From an uncultured Prevotella sp. (GTDB lineage: Bacteria > Bacteroidota > Bacteroidia > Bacteroidales > Bacteroidaceae), in contig URQS01000048.1 of NCBI GenBank assembly GCA_900550035.1, forward strand, positions 1 through 24,485: DNA of 24,485 nucleotides. Direction: 5' to 3'. Within the stretch, counting starts at the first letter, position 1. Every line of letters begins with the position of its first letter. The notes beneath the pieces were generated by a model. The model ran no database searches, had not been told where the DNA came from, and saw only the letters and a program-made list of their open reading frames with translations. Below, piece by piece: positions 13,940 to 22,620 of this stretch. A program made the translations under genes and the position numbers.

Positions 13940-16222
13940 TTATTTAGTCTTTGAGAACGAGTACGGAGCGTCGCTCTCGGCAGTGCCGCGACTATAGTTT
14001 GGCTTCGCCGACATGTTGTAGACGAACTGCGCACCCTGCATCAGGTCGGAGCGCTTGATGTAGTTCTTGGAGTATGGCATGCCGTTGAGCGTGAGCGTAT
14101 TGACGTAGCAGTTGTCGTCGGTGTTGCCGTTAGCCTTGATGCTCACGTTGCGACCGTTCTCCAGATGCAGCGTCATCTCGTCGAAATAAGGTGCTCCGAG
14201 CACATATTCGCCAGCTCCGGGACATACGGGATAGAAGCCCATAGCCGAGAAGACGTACCATGCCGAAGTCTGACCGTTGTCCTCGTCGCCGCAATAGCCG
14301 TCGGGATTGGCGTTGTACATGCGCTGCATGGTCTGGCGAATCCAGTACTGCGTCTTCCACGGCTCGCCCGAATAGCCATACAGATAAATCATGTGCTGGA
14401 TGGGCTGGTTGCCGTGGGCGTAGTTGCCCATATTCATAATCTGCATCTCGCGTATCTCGTGTATCACGCTGCCATAGTAAGAGTCGTCGAAGAGTGGCGG
14501 AACATTGAACACCGAGTCGAGTATGTTGTTGAACGTCTGCTTGCCACCCATCAATTGGATGAGGCCTGCGGGGTCGTGAAATACCGACCATGTATAGTGC
14601 CAAGCGTTGCCCTCGGTGAAGGCATCGCCCCACTTAAGCGGTGAGAAAGGACTCTGGAACTTGCCGTTCTTGAGTCTGCCGCGCATCAGTTTGCTCTCGC
14701 TGTCGAACACGTTGCGATAGTTGAAGGCACGCTTGCGGAACGGTTCCAGCTCCTTCTTCGACTTGCCCAGTGCCTTGCCGAACTCGTATATGCACCAGTC
14801 GTCGTAAGCATATTCAAGTGTACGCGCCACGTTCTCGTTTATCTTCACGTCGTACGGCACATAACCCAACTTGTTGTAATATTCATAACCAAGTCGGCCG
14901 GTAGAGCTGACCGTAGGATGTACGGCACTGGCGCCATGCACTACAGCCTGCCACAGAGTCTCGGCATCGTAGTTCTTGAGTCCGCACAGATAGGCATCAG
15001 CCACGATAGAAGCCGAATTGTTGCCCACCATGCAGCCACGATGGCCTGGCGAAGCCCATTCGGGCAGAAATCCGCTCTCCTTATATGCATTGACCAGTCC
15101 TGCCTGCATCTTCTCGTTCATCGACGGATACATCACGTTGAGCAGGGGGAAGAGACAGCGGAATGTGTCCCAGAAGCCAGTATCGGTGAACATATATCCC
15201 GGCAACACCTCGCCGTTGTATGGACTGTAGTGTACGATTTCGCCCTTGGCGTTCTTCTCGTAGAACGAGCGTGGGAACAGTACCGAACGATACAGGCACG
15301 AATAGAATGTGCGCAGATGGTCGATGTCGTCCGACTTCACCTCGATACGACCCAGAATGTCGTTCCATGTATTGCGTCCGCGTGCCTTGACCTCGTCGAA
15401 CGAGTCAGAGCCAAGCTCCTTCAGGTTCTCAAGAGCCTGCTCCTCAGAGATGAACGACGACGCAATGCGCACGTTCACCTGCTCGCCACGGATGGTCTTG
15501 AAGCCCACGATGCCGCCTGCATGGTTGCATTCTGCCTTAACGTCAGCCGTATTGATACGTCCGTCGGCAACGGCAGCGGTATAGGTGAAGTCCTTGTCAA
15601 ACTTCATGACAAAATAGTTCTTGAAGTTCTGGGGTACGCCACCCGAGTTCTTGGTGGTATAACCAACAATCATGCGCTCCTTCGGCATAATCTTGACATA
15701 CGAACCCTTGTCGAAAGCGTCAACTACAACATAGCTCTTGCTGTCGGGGAAGGTGATGCGCATTATTGCGGCGCGCTCGGTAGGAGCAAGCTCGGTCACT
15801 ACGTCGTAGTCGGCAAGATAGGCACGATAATAATAAGGTGTAGCCACCTCAGCCTTGTGCGAGAACCACGAAGCACGCTTCTCTTCATCAAATATGGGGG
15901 CTTCGCCCGTCTCGGGCATAATTGTGAACTGACCATAATCGTTGATCCACGGACTTGGCTGATGGGTCTGCTTGAATCCGCGCAGCTTATCGGCAGTATA
16001 GGTGTAAGTCCATCCGTCGCCCATCTTTCCCGTCTGCGGAGTCCAGAAGTTCATGCCCCATGGCATACAAACGGCAGGATAGGTATTGCCGGTAGAAATA
16101 GCGTACGACGACTGTGTGCCCACAAGTGTGCTCACATAGTCTACAGGTTCGTAATGGCGGCCCATTGCGGTGACGCACACAGCCAACGCAATAAGCATAG
16201 AAAATAGATGTTTCTTGTTCAT
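13940..16222 (-). CDS. GH92 family alpha-mannosidase
   Basis: A 760-aa exported enzyme of glycoside hydrolase family 92, Ca2+-dependent inverting exo-alpha-mannosidases that trim alpha-linked mannose from N-glycans and yeast mannan. The signal peptide covers ~1-20; it shows no good lipobox, so the product is probably periplasmic. An N-terminal beta-sandwich (YVSTLVGTQ... to ~residue 280) precedes the (alpha/alpha)6 catalytic domain. Family motifs are GNTYPAVCMPWG (45-56), FTDTGFWDTFRCLFPL (345-360), TEGNAWHYTW with E537 in the general-acid position, and GDEDNGQTSAWYVFSAMGFYP (645-665) with D646 and D648 in the place of the catalytic base pair. Linkage preference cannot be assigned. It has no T9SS C-terminal domain. 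It stands alone with its own promoter; a full-length antisense open frame is an artefact of its codon use. Confidence 0.93.
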   Translation of the reverse strand: MNKKHLFSMLIALAVCVTAMGRHYEPVDYVSTLVGTQSSYAISTGNTYPAVCMPWGMNFWTPQTGKMGDGWTYTYTADKLRGFKQTHQPSPWINDYGQFTIMPETGEAPIFDEEKRASWFSHKAEVATPYYYRAYLADYDVVTELAPTERAAIMRITFPDSKSYVVVDAFDKGSYVKIMPKERMIVGYTTKNSGGVPQNFKNYFVMKFDKDFTYTAAVADGRINTADVKAECNHAGGIVGFKTIRGEQVNVRIASSFISEEQALENLKELGSDSFDEVKARGRNTWNDILGRIEVKSDDIDHLRTFYSCLYRSVLFPRSFYEKNAKGEIVHYSPYNGEVLPGYMFTDTGFWDTFRCLFPLLNVMYPSMNEKMQAGLVNAYKESGFLPEWASPGHRGCMVGNNSASIVADAYLCGLKNYDAETLWQAVVHGASAVHPTVSSTGRLGYEYYNKLGYVPYDVKINENVARTLEYAYDDWCIYEFGKALGKSKKELEPFRKRAFNYRNVFDSESKLMRGRLKNGKFQSPFSPLKWGDAFTEGNAWHYTWSVFHDPAGLIQLMGGKQTFNNILDSVFNVPPLFDDSYYGSVIHEIREMQIMNMGNYAHGNQPIQHMIYLYGYSGEPWKTQYWIRQTMQRMYNANPDGYCGDEDNGQTSAWYVFSAMGFYPVCPGAGEYVLGAPYFDEMTLHLENGRNVSIKANGNTDDNCYVNTLTLNGMPYSKNYIKRSDLMQGAQFVYNMSAKPNYSRGTAESDAPYSFSKTK

Positions 16223-16260
16223 TATGGTTTATTTATTGTTTGTTTTAGTCGTTTATGCTG

Positions 16261-16291
16261 CAAAGTTAGTCATTTTTTGCGATACAATAAA
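16261..16291 (-). promoter_or_regulatory. Promoter of the GH92 mannosidase gene
   Basis: On the minus strand the -7 element TAACTTTG (complement of 16261-16268) is an exact consensus match. At 19 bp upstream lies TTTA (complement of 16288-16291), one base off the -33 TTTG. The start would be near 16255, about 33 nt before the ATG. Confidence 0.6.
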
Positions 16292-16360
16292 TACAAAGGT
16301 AGTCCTTTAAGGCAATAAATAAGGCTTTTTAGAGTTTATAATATATAAAGACAACCGACC

Positions 16361-18439
16361 ATGCGCAAAATCTTATTTACATTATTTATATATATATCTA
16401 CCGTGTTTCACGCCTTCGGCTTGGCTGTAGGCACATGGCAGGTGTATCCCAGCTACGCCAATCTGACTGAGATTTCGCCCGCTGGCGACGTGTGCTTTGC
16501 ACTCGCTTCGGGCAGTCTGTTCGCATACAACAACGCAACTGCCGAGACTACCGTATTCAACAAGACCACCGGACTTGCCGGAATTGACATAAGCCATATA
16601 GCATGGTCGCAGCAGGCAAAGCGTCTTGTGGTGGCATACGGCGACGGCAACATCGACCTTGTGTCTGCATCGGGCGACATAACCAACGTGCCAGGACTCT
16701 ATCTGTCCGAAACCGTGAGCGACAAAGCCGTCAGCCATATCTACATCGACCGTCAATTTGCCTACATGTCGATTGGGGTGGGAGTGATGAAGCTCGACGC
16801 CAAGAAGGGCGTAATTGCCGATACATATCAGTTGGGCTTTGCCGTTGACCACTCGTACGTCAAGGACGGCTATCTGTATGCAGTGTCCAAGGTGCAAGGA
16901 ACGTGGCGCGGACTGATCACCGACAACCTTCTTGACAAGAACCGATGGCAGCGTGTGGGCGGATATGCAGCTCTCACAGATGACCGTCTTAACGTGCGCG
17001 ATGCCTCTACCGGACTTTGGTGGACACGCAACGATGCCGGACTGTTGTCATGTTACACCCTCGCCACAGACGGCACACGTACATACAAGACCGAGGGAGT
17101 GCTGCCCGAAGGCCCCGCCTCCAACCATTTCTACCGCCTGTATATGCACGGGGGGAAGCTGTATAGTGTTGCGGGATTCTGGGCACAAGAGAACAATGCA
17201 GGCTATCCGGGTGAAGTTCATGTATGGAATGGTCAGAATTGGAGCGAGTTTGAGCAACCCACATCTCAAATGATAGGTCATGACTACATCGATTTGCTTT
17301 GTATGGACTTCGATCCGAAGAAGGAAGGACATGTGATGGTGGGAGCTAAAGGTGGCATTTACGAATTTCAGGACGGGAAATTCATAAAGCATTACGGACG
17401 TCAGAACAGTGTATTGGAATCAGGAGTGAATTCGGATAACTATACTATAGTTTCAACCCTGAAATATACCGACAATGGTGATTTATGGGTTTTGAACAGT
17501 ATGGTAGACAATCCGATATGGAAGATAGAACATGGGAGTGGTAATTGGGTGAATTATCCACATCCGGAAATGAGTACTCCTGCAAAATACAATCTTGTGA
17601 GTTTGTTGCAGAGCCGTAATGATAAGAACATAATGTGGTTTGCCAATAATTATTATATGGAAAACCGCTTGTATGCATACGATTGTGTCAATGATAAACT
17701 CGTTAGTTTTGGTCCTGACTTTACGAATGAAGACGATGCCGTAATCACACCGATAGGGATATATTCATTGGCTGAGGATATGGAGGGTAATGTGTGGATT
17801 GCTTCAATCAATGGTCCTTTTTATATTTCATCTGCAGATGCACTTGCAGGAAATGACTTATTCGTTCAGCATAAGGTGCCACGCAATGATGGTACAAACC
17901 TTGCCGACTATCTACTTTCTGACGTCAAAACGAGATGTATCGCTGTGGATGGGGCAAACCGTAAATGGATGGGAACAAATAATGGCGTGTTTCTGATAAG
18001 TAATGATTGTAATACACTCATTCAGCATTTCACTACTGAAAATTCACCGTTGCCGTCGAATACTGTATATGATATATGTATTGACAATAACTCAAACATT
18101 GTATATTTTGCTACAGAAAGAGGGTTGTGCTCGTATGCAAGTGACGCAACACAGCCATCTGAGGAAATGACAAAGGACAATGTATATGCCTACCCAAATC
18201 CCGTGACACCTGAATATACGGGCAAAATCACCATTGTAGGATTGAGTTTCAATGCCGATGTGAAGATTGTGACAAGCAATGGTGCACTTGTAAATCAGGG
18301 ACGAAGCACTGGCGGTTCGTACCAATGGGATGGTCGCGACCTTAAGGGGAAGCGTGTGGCAAGTGGAGTATATATGGTTCAAGCGGCTACTGAAACTGGC
18401 GATAAAGGTGTTGTTTGTAGGATTGCTGTTGTGAACTGA
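16361..18439 (+). CDS. porZ: PorZ, type IX secretion attachment-complex protein
   Basis: A 692-aa exported protein with signal peptide ~1-20 (cleaved near AFG-LA), then two-component-regulator-type beta-propeller repeats over ~25-595 (SHIAW, DGNIDLVS, GDLWVLNSM, GNVWIASINGP, RKWMGTNNGVFLIS blades), and a C-terminal beta-sandwich at ~606-692 with the YPNPV start and SGVYMVQA end of T9SS C-terminal domains. In Porphyromonas gingivalis PorZ has this architecture, sits on the cell surface with the PorU sortase complex and delivers anionic LPS for attachment to cargo. It is slightly shorter than that homologue (about 776 aa). The first ~850 bp and last ~150 bp are GC-rich, the middle ~1 kb AT-rich. 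The next genes are a glycosyltransferase cluster. No consensus promoter was found in the 138-bp gap to the divergent mannosidase gene. Confidence 0.88.
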   Translation: MRKILFTLFIYISTVFHAFGLAVGTWQVYPSYANLTEISPAGDVCFALASGSLFAYNNATAETTVFNKTTGLAGIDISHIAWSQQAKRLVVAYGDGNIDLVSASGDITNVPGLYLSETVSDKAVSHIYIDRQFAYMSIGVGVMKLDAKKGVIADTYQLGFAVDHSYVKDGYLYAVSKVQGTWRGLITDNLLDKNRWQRVGGYAALTDDRLNVRDASTGLWWTRNDAGLLSCYTLATDGTRTYKTEGVLPEGPASNHFYRLYMHGGKLYSVAGFWAQENNAGYPGEVHVWNGQNWSEFEQPTSQMIGHDYIDLLCMDFDPKKEGHVMVGAKGGIYEFQDGKFIKHYGRQNSVLESGVNSDNYTIVSTLKYTDNGDLWVLNSMVDNPIWKIEHGSGNWVNYPHPEMSTPAKYNLVSLLQSRNDKNIMWFANNYYMENRLYAYDCVNDKLVSFGPDFTNEDDAVITPIGIYSLAEDMEGNVWIASINGPFYISSADALAGNDLFVQHKVPRNDGTNLADYLLSDVKTRCIAVDGANRKWMGTNNGVFLISNDCNTLIQHFTTENSPLPSNTVYDICIDNNSNIVYFATERGLCSYASDATQPSEEMTKDNVYAYPNPVTPEYTGKITIVGLSFNADVKIVTSNGALVNQGRSTGGSYQWDGRDLKGKRVASGVYMVQAATETGDKGVVCRIAVVN

Positions 18440-18454
18440 TTGTTGTGAACCGAT
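18427..18454. repeat. Tandem 14-bp repeat over the porZ stop codon
   Basis: TGTTGTGAACTGAT (18427-18440) is followed directly by TGTTGTGAACCGAT (18441-18454), one mismatch. The porZ TGA stop lies inside the first copy. It looks like a recent slippage duplication. Confidence 0.6.
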
Positions 18455-18480
18455 AATTGTGTGCTGACAGATGCAATTCT

Positions 18481-18517
18481 GCTACGTTAAAATCATGATT
18501 ATTGTTTATAATGTAGC
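18481..18517. terminator. Hairpin between convergent porZ and GT2 genes
   Basis: GCTACGTTA (18481-18489) pairs with TAATGTAGC (18509-18517) with one G-T wobble; the loop is 19 nt. The right arm covers the last codons of the glycosyltransferase and its stop. It may end transcription from either side; no clear T-run. Confidence 0.35.
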
Positions 18518-19411
18518 GTATGCTCCTAACTTATATAGTTGGAGTAGAAACAATTTGGGATGTCTTCCGGTTAGGATTCGATGTTCAAATTTCCCGAAAA
18601 TAAGATGAAACCATTTGACCAGACTAAGCAGATGTAGCCTCTTGAGGCTTTCTGTCGTTCTGAGTAGAGGCGAATAGCCGTATAATTCACTGTTAAGGCA
18701 ATGAAGTGTGTGCAATGCCTCGTCAAGTTTTGCCAAATAGCGGTCATTGTCTTCAAACGAAGTATAGGCCACTGGATTGTCAATATGCAATACTTTGACA
18801 CCGGCATGTTCAAGGTCTCTGCCGAGCATAACGTCTTCATAGCCATAGCCGATGATGCGTTCGTCGTAAGGCGTGTGCTGCAATACGGAGCGACGGAGCA
18901 GGATATTAGTTGTGCGGAACGACTGATAGGGGTGCTGTTGGCGAATTGCTACAGAGTGAAGGCTTTCTGCGTGTTTCTCATAACGAAAGCGCAGGTTTTC
19001 ACGGTAAAGTTTCTTGGCGTTTTCGCCACCATCCACTACAACGCCACCGCATACCGCACCGCAGCCATCTGCGCCAGCATGGATATACCGACTGATGAAA
19101 TCTGGGTTGGCAGGGCGCAATCGAGCGTCAATCATAAGACACCACTCGTATCTGCCTTGGCGTAGCATTGCATTGCGCATGGATGCACGGCAAGGGTGAT
19201 GCGGAGCTGAAACATAATTACAACCAGGCAGTAAGGCAAGCCTATGATTGGCATCAATGCAACGAGCATCGGTGCTACCATCGTCAAAGACAATGATTTC
19301 ATAATCAAGACCTTTGACATTCCGGGCTTCTGCGACAAGTGCTTGTACCAGTGATGAAGCATCGTCGTTGTATACCGGGATAAGAATTGTTAGCTTGTCT
19401 ATCATCTTCAT
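18506..19411 (-). CDS. Glycosyltransferase family 2
   Basis: A 301-aa GT-A fold enzyme. Conserved parts are LTILIPVYNDD (residues 7-17), EIIVFDDGSTD (38-48; nucleotide-binding Asp pair), CLMIDARLRP (91-100) in the DXD place, and GYGYEDVMLG (188-197; acceptor/catalytic ED). The metal-binding DXD reads Asp-Ala-Arg, so the second acidic residue is missing, which may change metal or donor use. The C-terminal ~60 residues are basic and hydrophobic. Start chosen at 19411 (or 19405), where the domain begins; the frame runs upstream to 19504 across the divergent gene's start. It is probably part of a surface-glycan locus with the next four genes, though read from its own promoter. Confidence 0.85.
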   Translation of the reverse strand: MKMIDKLTILIPVYNDDASSLVQALVAEARNVKGLDYEIIVFDDGSTDARCIDANHRLALLPGCNYVSAPHHPCRASMRNAMLRQGRYEWCLMIDARLRPANPDFISRYIHAGADGCGAVCGGVVVDGGENAKKLYRENLRFRYEKHAESLHSVAIRQQHPYQSFRTTNILLRRSVLQHTPYDERIIGYGYEDVMLGRDLEHAGVKVLHIDNPVAYTSFEDNDRYLAKLDEALHTLHCLNSELYGYSPLLRTTESLKRLHLLSLVKWFHLIFGKFEHRILTGRHPKLFLLQLYKLGAYATL

Positions 19412-19461
19412 TTTATTGGTTGTACATATATTAAATAACGCCATAAATGAAAGATATATTG

Positions 19462-19469
19462 CAAATATA
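19462..19469 (-). promoter_or_regulatory. -7 element for the GT2 gene
   Basis: On the minus strand this reads TATATTTG, an exact TAnnTTTG match about 50 bp before the GT2 start. No TTTG is found 19-21 bp upstream, so only half of the promoter is supported. Confidence 0.4.
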
Positions 19470-19483
19470 AAGAAAATAATTAT

Positions 19484-20248
19484 ATGATACCTAAGATAAT
19501 ACATTATTGCTGGCTGAGCAATGACCCCATACCTGCCAAACTAAAGAAGTGTATGGACTCATGGAAGAAACAACTTCCTGATTACGAGTTTATGCTGTGG
19601 AACTTTGACCGTTTTGCCAAGGACCGTTCGGTATGGGTTTCGCAGGCGTTCGACAGCCGTAAGTATGCATTTGCTGCTGATTACATACGTCTTTATGCCC
19701 TGTATAATTATGGTGGCATTTATCTTGATATGGATGTTGAGGTGGTTCGTCCGTTTGATTCTTTGCTCGGTCTCAAAACAATGCTGTGCTGGCAGAAGGG
19801 GTGCGACGGACTGGAAGTGGCTACATTTGGGGCTGAGAAAGGAAGCAAGTGGGTAAAGGAGTGTCTTGACTATTATCAGAATCGTGAATTTATACTTCCC
19901 GATGGAACTTGCTCAGTAAAGCCATTGCCCAATATTGTAGAGGACATATTACGACATAAAGGCTATAAATTGGTTGATTGCAGTTCGATAGCCGATGCTA
20001 AGAATACAGAAAGACAGTATGCTGAGCGTAACGACAGTTATGTCTTACCAATACTTACAGACAACTTTTTCAGTCCGCGTTCGTATGATGACGCTACGAC
20101 ATGCGTCACAGACGACACATATTCTATACACCATTTTGCCGGAACATGGCTTCCATGGTATAGTAGGATGAAACGAACTGTATACAATTCGCTGGGACTT
20201 AAGAACCAAAGTCCATTGAAAATGCTTAAGGATTGTTTTGGCAAGTGA
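19484..20248 (+). CDS. Glycosyltransferase with DXD motif (Och1/capsular-polysaccharide type)
   Basis: A 254-aa protein of the DXD-containing sugar-binding family (Gly_transf_sug). It starts MIPKIIHYCWLSNDPIP, the standard opening, then has WNFDRF (39-44), AFAADYIRLYALYNYGGIYLD (62-82) and the LDMDVEVV box with D82 and D84 as metal ligands. A late His-His-Phe-Ala-Gly-Thr-Trp segment (near residue 217) is also family-typical. Enzymes of this group transfer hexoses (galactose, mannose) in LPS or capsule synthesis; donor and acceptor are unknown. It is divergent from the GT2 gene, and its stop lies only 4 bp from the stop of the convergent membrane-protein gene, so the two transcripts must meet. 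Confidence 0.88.
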   Translation: MIPKIIHYCWLSNDPIPAKLKKCMDSWKKQLPDYEFMLWNFDRFAKDRSVWVSQAFDSRKYAFAADYIRLYALYNYGGIYLDMDVEVVRPFDSLLGLKTMLCWQKGCDGLEVATFGAEKGSKWVKECLDYYQNREFILPDGTCSVKPLPNIVEDILRHKGYKLVDCSSIADAKNTERQYAERNDSYVLPILTDNFFSPRSYDDATTCVTDDTYSIHHFAGTWLPWYSRMKRTVYNSLGLKNQSPLKMLKDCFGK

Positions 20249-20252
20249 CTCA

Positions 20253-21491
20253 TTAGCAGCCTGCAATCAACAAACGCACCATCTTGTATAACACCATAAA
20301 CGTATTGCCGAATTCAGAATCTCGAAATAGTCCAAGGGTGCTTTGACTGGTTTGTTGAACTGTTCCGATAAAAAATGCTATGGCGAATATCTTTAACCGA
20401 GTTGGTGGAACTATGCGGTTCATTGTTGTCAAGGCTCTTTCGGATAGATTGCGATACCACCTTGGCAGCAGCTTAGTACACGATTCTGTATCCAGACAGA
20501 AGAAAACTATATATGCAGATAAGGATGCATATATACAAGTACGGGTGTAATCAATCGAAAGAATCGTAAACATTGGTATTTGACATAGCATCAAGAATGA
20601 CAGTAGTGCAAAATAGTTGGTACGTTCTTGTGGTGAAACGTATGAACGTGCATATTGTGATGTAGCGTTGGCTCCATAATAAAGCGTAACCAATATACTG
20701 CCGATGCTGCCGATAATCGTAGGCAAATGGTTGAGTATTGCAAAGAAGTTGTAATGCAGATGCATGCGCATTACGCTCAAACTGTCAAAGGTGAAAAACT
20801 CTATGACGTTGTGATAGTCGGCATAAGGTTTTATGCTTTGCATTATGGCGGCATACACTTCAGTATTGCCCGAATACTTCAGACATAGCAGGAAGGCTGC
20901 AAACGATGGGAGCCAACAAAACAATGACCTGGTTATTTTGTTAGTTTTCAAGAATGTCAATAGCGCAACTATCGGCAGACCGTAGAATGCATAAGGTTCA
21001 TGCAGCAATATAGCGATGACAGTAAGAGCATTGGAAAGCACCAGCCAAAGCCGAAAATCCACTTTCGTCCACGACTTTACAATTATAAGCAGAATACACA
21101 GTTCGATGAAATCACGACGGAAAAAGCTTAATCCGAATATTCCAACTCCGCCAATCAAGAACGACACGCATAGCAATCCTAAAGAATAGCCCCGGCGTTT
21201 GAATCCATTCACCATAAATATTACAATCGCCAAATAGGCGACAAGGCACAACAACAATGCTGTATGCAGCGGATCGAAACCTAATCCGTGTAGCCGATAC
21301 AGCATTTCGCCCATTAAACCACGGCGTACAAAACCACCTTGATAGTTGATGAAGACATCAGCAAAACTGTAATACTGAAAATTGTACACATAATTATATA
21401 TTGCAGCAATAAGCAATATTACGGCATAAAAAAGAGACCAGCAATTGAAGAACTTAATACTCTTTATTATATTCAGCACTTTGTCTTTCAT
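20253..21491 (-). CDS. Multi-pass membrane protein of the glycan locus (possible polymerase)
   Basis: A 412-aa protein with roughly ten or more hydrophobic segments, beginning with a short basic N-terminus and a helix at ~20-36. A GGFVRRGLMGE motif (residues 52-62) lies in the first periplasm-facing loop, followed by paired helices and another Arg-rich turn (SFFRRDFIEL). I cannot assign a family with certainty. Its place among glycosyltransferases and its topology suggest an O-antigen/capsule polymerase-like (Wzy/EpsG-like) or GT-C-type glycosyltransferase role; this is inference. The start at 21491 is chosen because it lies 19 bp past the upstream gene's stop; the frame extends to 21551, overlapping that gene. 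Its base composition is AT-rich compared with the central genes of the window. Confidence 0.7.
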   Translation of the reverse strand: MKDKVLNIIKSIKFFNCWSLFYAVILLIAAIYNYVYNFQYYSFADVFINYQGGFVRRGLMGEMLYRLHGLGFDPLHTALLLCLVAYLAIVIFMVNGFKRRGYSLGLLCVSFLIGGVGIFGLSFFRRDFIELCILLIIVKSWTKVDFRLWLVLSNALTVIAILLHEPYAFYGLPIVALLTFLKTNKITRSLFCWLPSFAAFLLCLKYSGNTEVYAAIMQSIKPYADYHNVIEFFTFDSLSVMRMHLHYNFFAILNHLPTIIGSIGSILVTLYYGANATSQYARSYVSPQERTNYFALLSFLMLCQIPMFTILSIDYTRTCIYASLSAYIVFFCLDTESCTKLLPRWYRNLSERALTTMNRIVPPTRLKIFAIAFFIGTVQQTSQSTLGLFRDSEFGNTFMVLYKMVRLLIAGC

Positions 21492-21510
21492 ACGTAAATG
21501 ACAGTAGATG

Positions 21511-22620
21511 TTATAACGAGCGGTACATCTTTTCGTACTGCTCTGCCACACGGCGGTAGTCGTGGTATTTTCTTGTGAATTCGATGCTTTGGTGCGACAT
21601 CAGCTGAAGCTGTCCTTCGGCGAAGAAGGCACGTTCAATCGTCGCTTCGTTCTCGCTGTCGCTGATGTCGGGGCGTACATTTATTATCGGGCGCAGTTGG
21701 AATTCGCCTATAAAATTGTAATAATCGTCTTCGCCACCGCCTATGACAACTGTGCCGCGGGCCATAGCCGCGAGCGAGTTCATTGAGGGAGTGTAGCTGT
21801 ATAGCTGGTCGACAAGCACGTCTGCCTCGTCGAGCATTTGCATATATTCATCATAAGGCACGCCCTCGACATACTTAATCTCTATTTTGCCTGGGTGGCG
21901 TAGGGCTACAGACTCTACGAAAGAGGCTATGCGCTTGGCGCCCTTCAGGTAGTCGCGCTTGGGCTGTATGCCTACAAGTACTTTTATAGTGCGCCCCATT
22001 CCCTTGATTCTTGCGCTTGACTCATGTGGAATCTCCATCGGTAGCGGAATGTAATGCAGCCGTTTGGCAAACCGTGGCGTATTATAACAGAGCCAATACT
22101 CGTACAGGCAAGCCACAAGAGCGTCTGAATTGTATGCCACATCGTGCCAGCAACGTATGAATTGCGGGCGTGTGTGTTCGAATATGCGTTGTCGGTTGGC
22201 TTCCATATTCTGTGGCTTATTGTTCCAATAGGTATCGGAATAGGCTGGAACTCCTGCCGCTTGTCGCTCAAAAAGAAACGGGTCATCGGCGAAACAACCT
22301 TTTATTATGCGTTTGTTGGTGAGCTTCAAGAACCAGAACATGATTCTGTTCCATCCGCCTAATAATGGCACAAATGTGTAGTTGTGTAGTTGTACAATAT
22401 CGTTGCCGCAAACTTTAGATATATTGTAGAAAATGTTCCATAGCACTTTCAGTCCGCTCAATTTGCCCCAATGCATATTGCGGCGCAGGTTGATGTCGCG
22501 TGGTGAGTCGTGCCAGTCGTTGCCGTCGGACATCAGTGTGACTTTATGGCCACGTTCTGTGAGTCCCTTCTTGAGCGTGTTGTGCAACATGCTCGACTCG
22601 CCAACCAACAGTATCTTCAT
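21511..22620 (-). CDS. Glycosyltransferase, GT4-like (GT-B fold)
   Basis: A 369-aa protein that starts MKILLVGESSMLHNTLKKGL, a GT-B N-terminal strand-loop-helix, with VQLHNYTFVPLLGG (~75-88). The C-terminal half holds IKVLVGIQPKRDYLKGAKRI (nucleotide-sugar domain entry), ADVLVDQLYSYTPSMNSLAAMARGTVVIGGGED and a final YRRVAEQYEKMY helix, as in family 4 enzymes (glycogen-synthase-like GT-B). Donor and product are unknown. Its ATG overlaps the upstream GT8 stop by 4 bp (ATGA) and the membrane-protein gene follows after 19 bp, so the three form an operon. Confidence 0.82.
   Translation of the reverse strand: MKILLVGESSMLHNTLKKGLTERGHKVTLMSDGNDWHDSPRDINLRRNMHWGKLSGLKVLWNIFYNISKVCGNDIVQLHNYTFVPLLGGWNRIMFWFLKLTNKRIIKGCFADDPFLFERQAAGVPAYSDTYWNNKPQNMEANRQRIFEHTRPQFIRCWHDVAYNSDALVACLYEYWLCYNTPRFAKRLHYIPLPMEIPHESSARIKGMGRTIKVLVGIQPKRDYLKGAKRIASFVESVALRHPGKIEIKYVEGVPYDEYMQMLDEADVLVDQLYSYTPSMNSLAAMARGTVVIGGGEDDYYNFIGEFQLRPIINVRPDISDSENEATIERAFFAEGQLQLMSHQSIEFTRKYHDYRRVAEQYEKMYRSL

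Noticed and set aside
14918..16207. A 429-codon open frame on the plus strand opposite the GH92 gene
   Set aside because: It lies wholly inside a gene with clear family motifs on the other strand, has an unnatural composition rich in His, Arg and Cys, and has no promoter or homology; it is a codon-phase artefact.
19412..19504. An N-terminal membrane segment on the GT2 enzyme from a start at 19504
   Set aside because: The frame crosses the start codon of the divergent gene at 19484 and the -7 promoter element at 19462-19469; the enzyme domain begins right after 19411.
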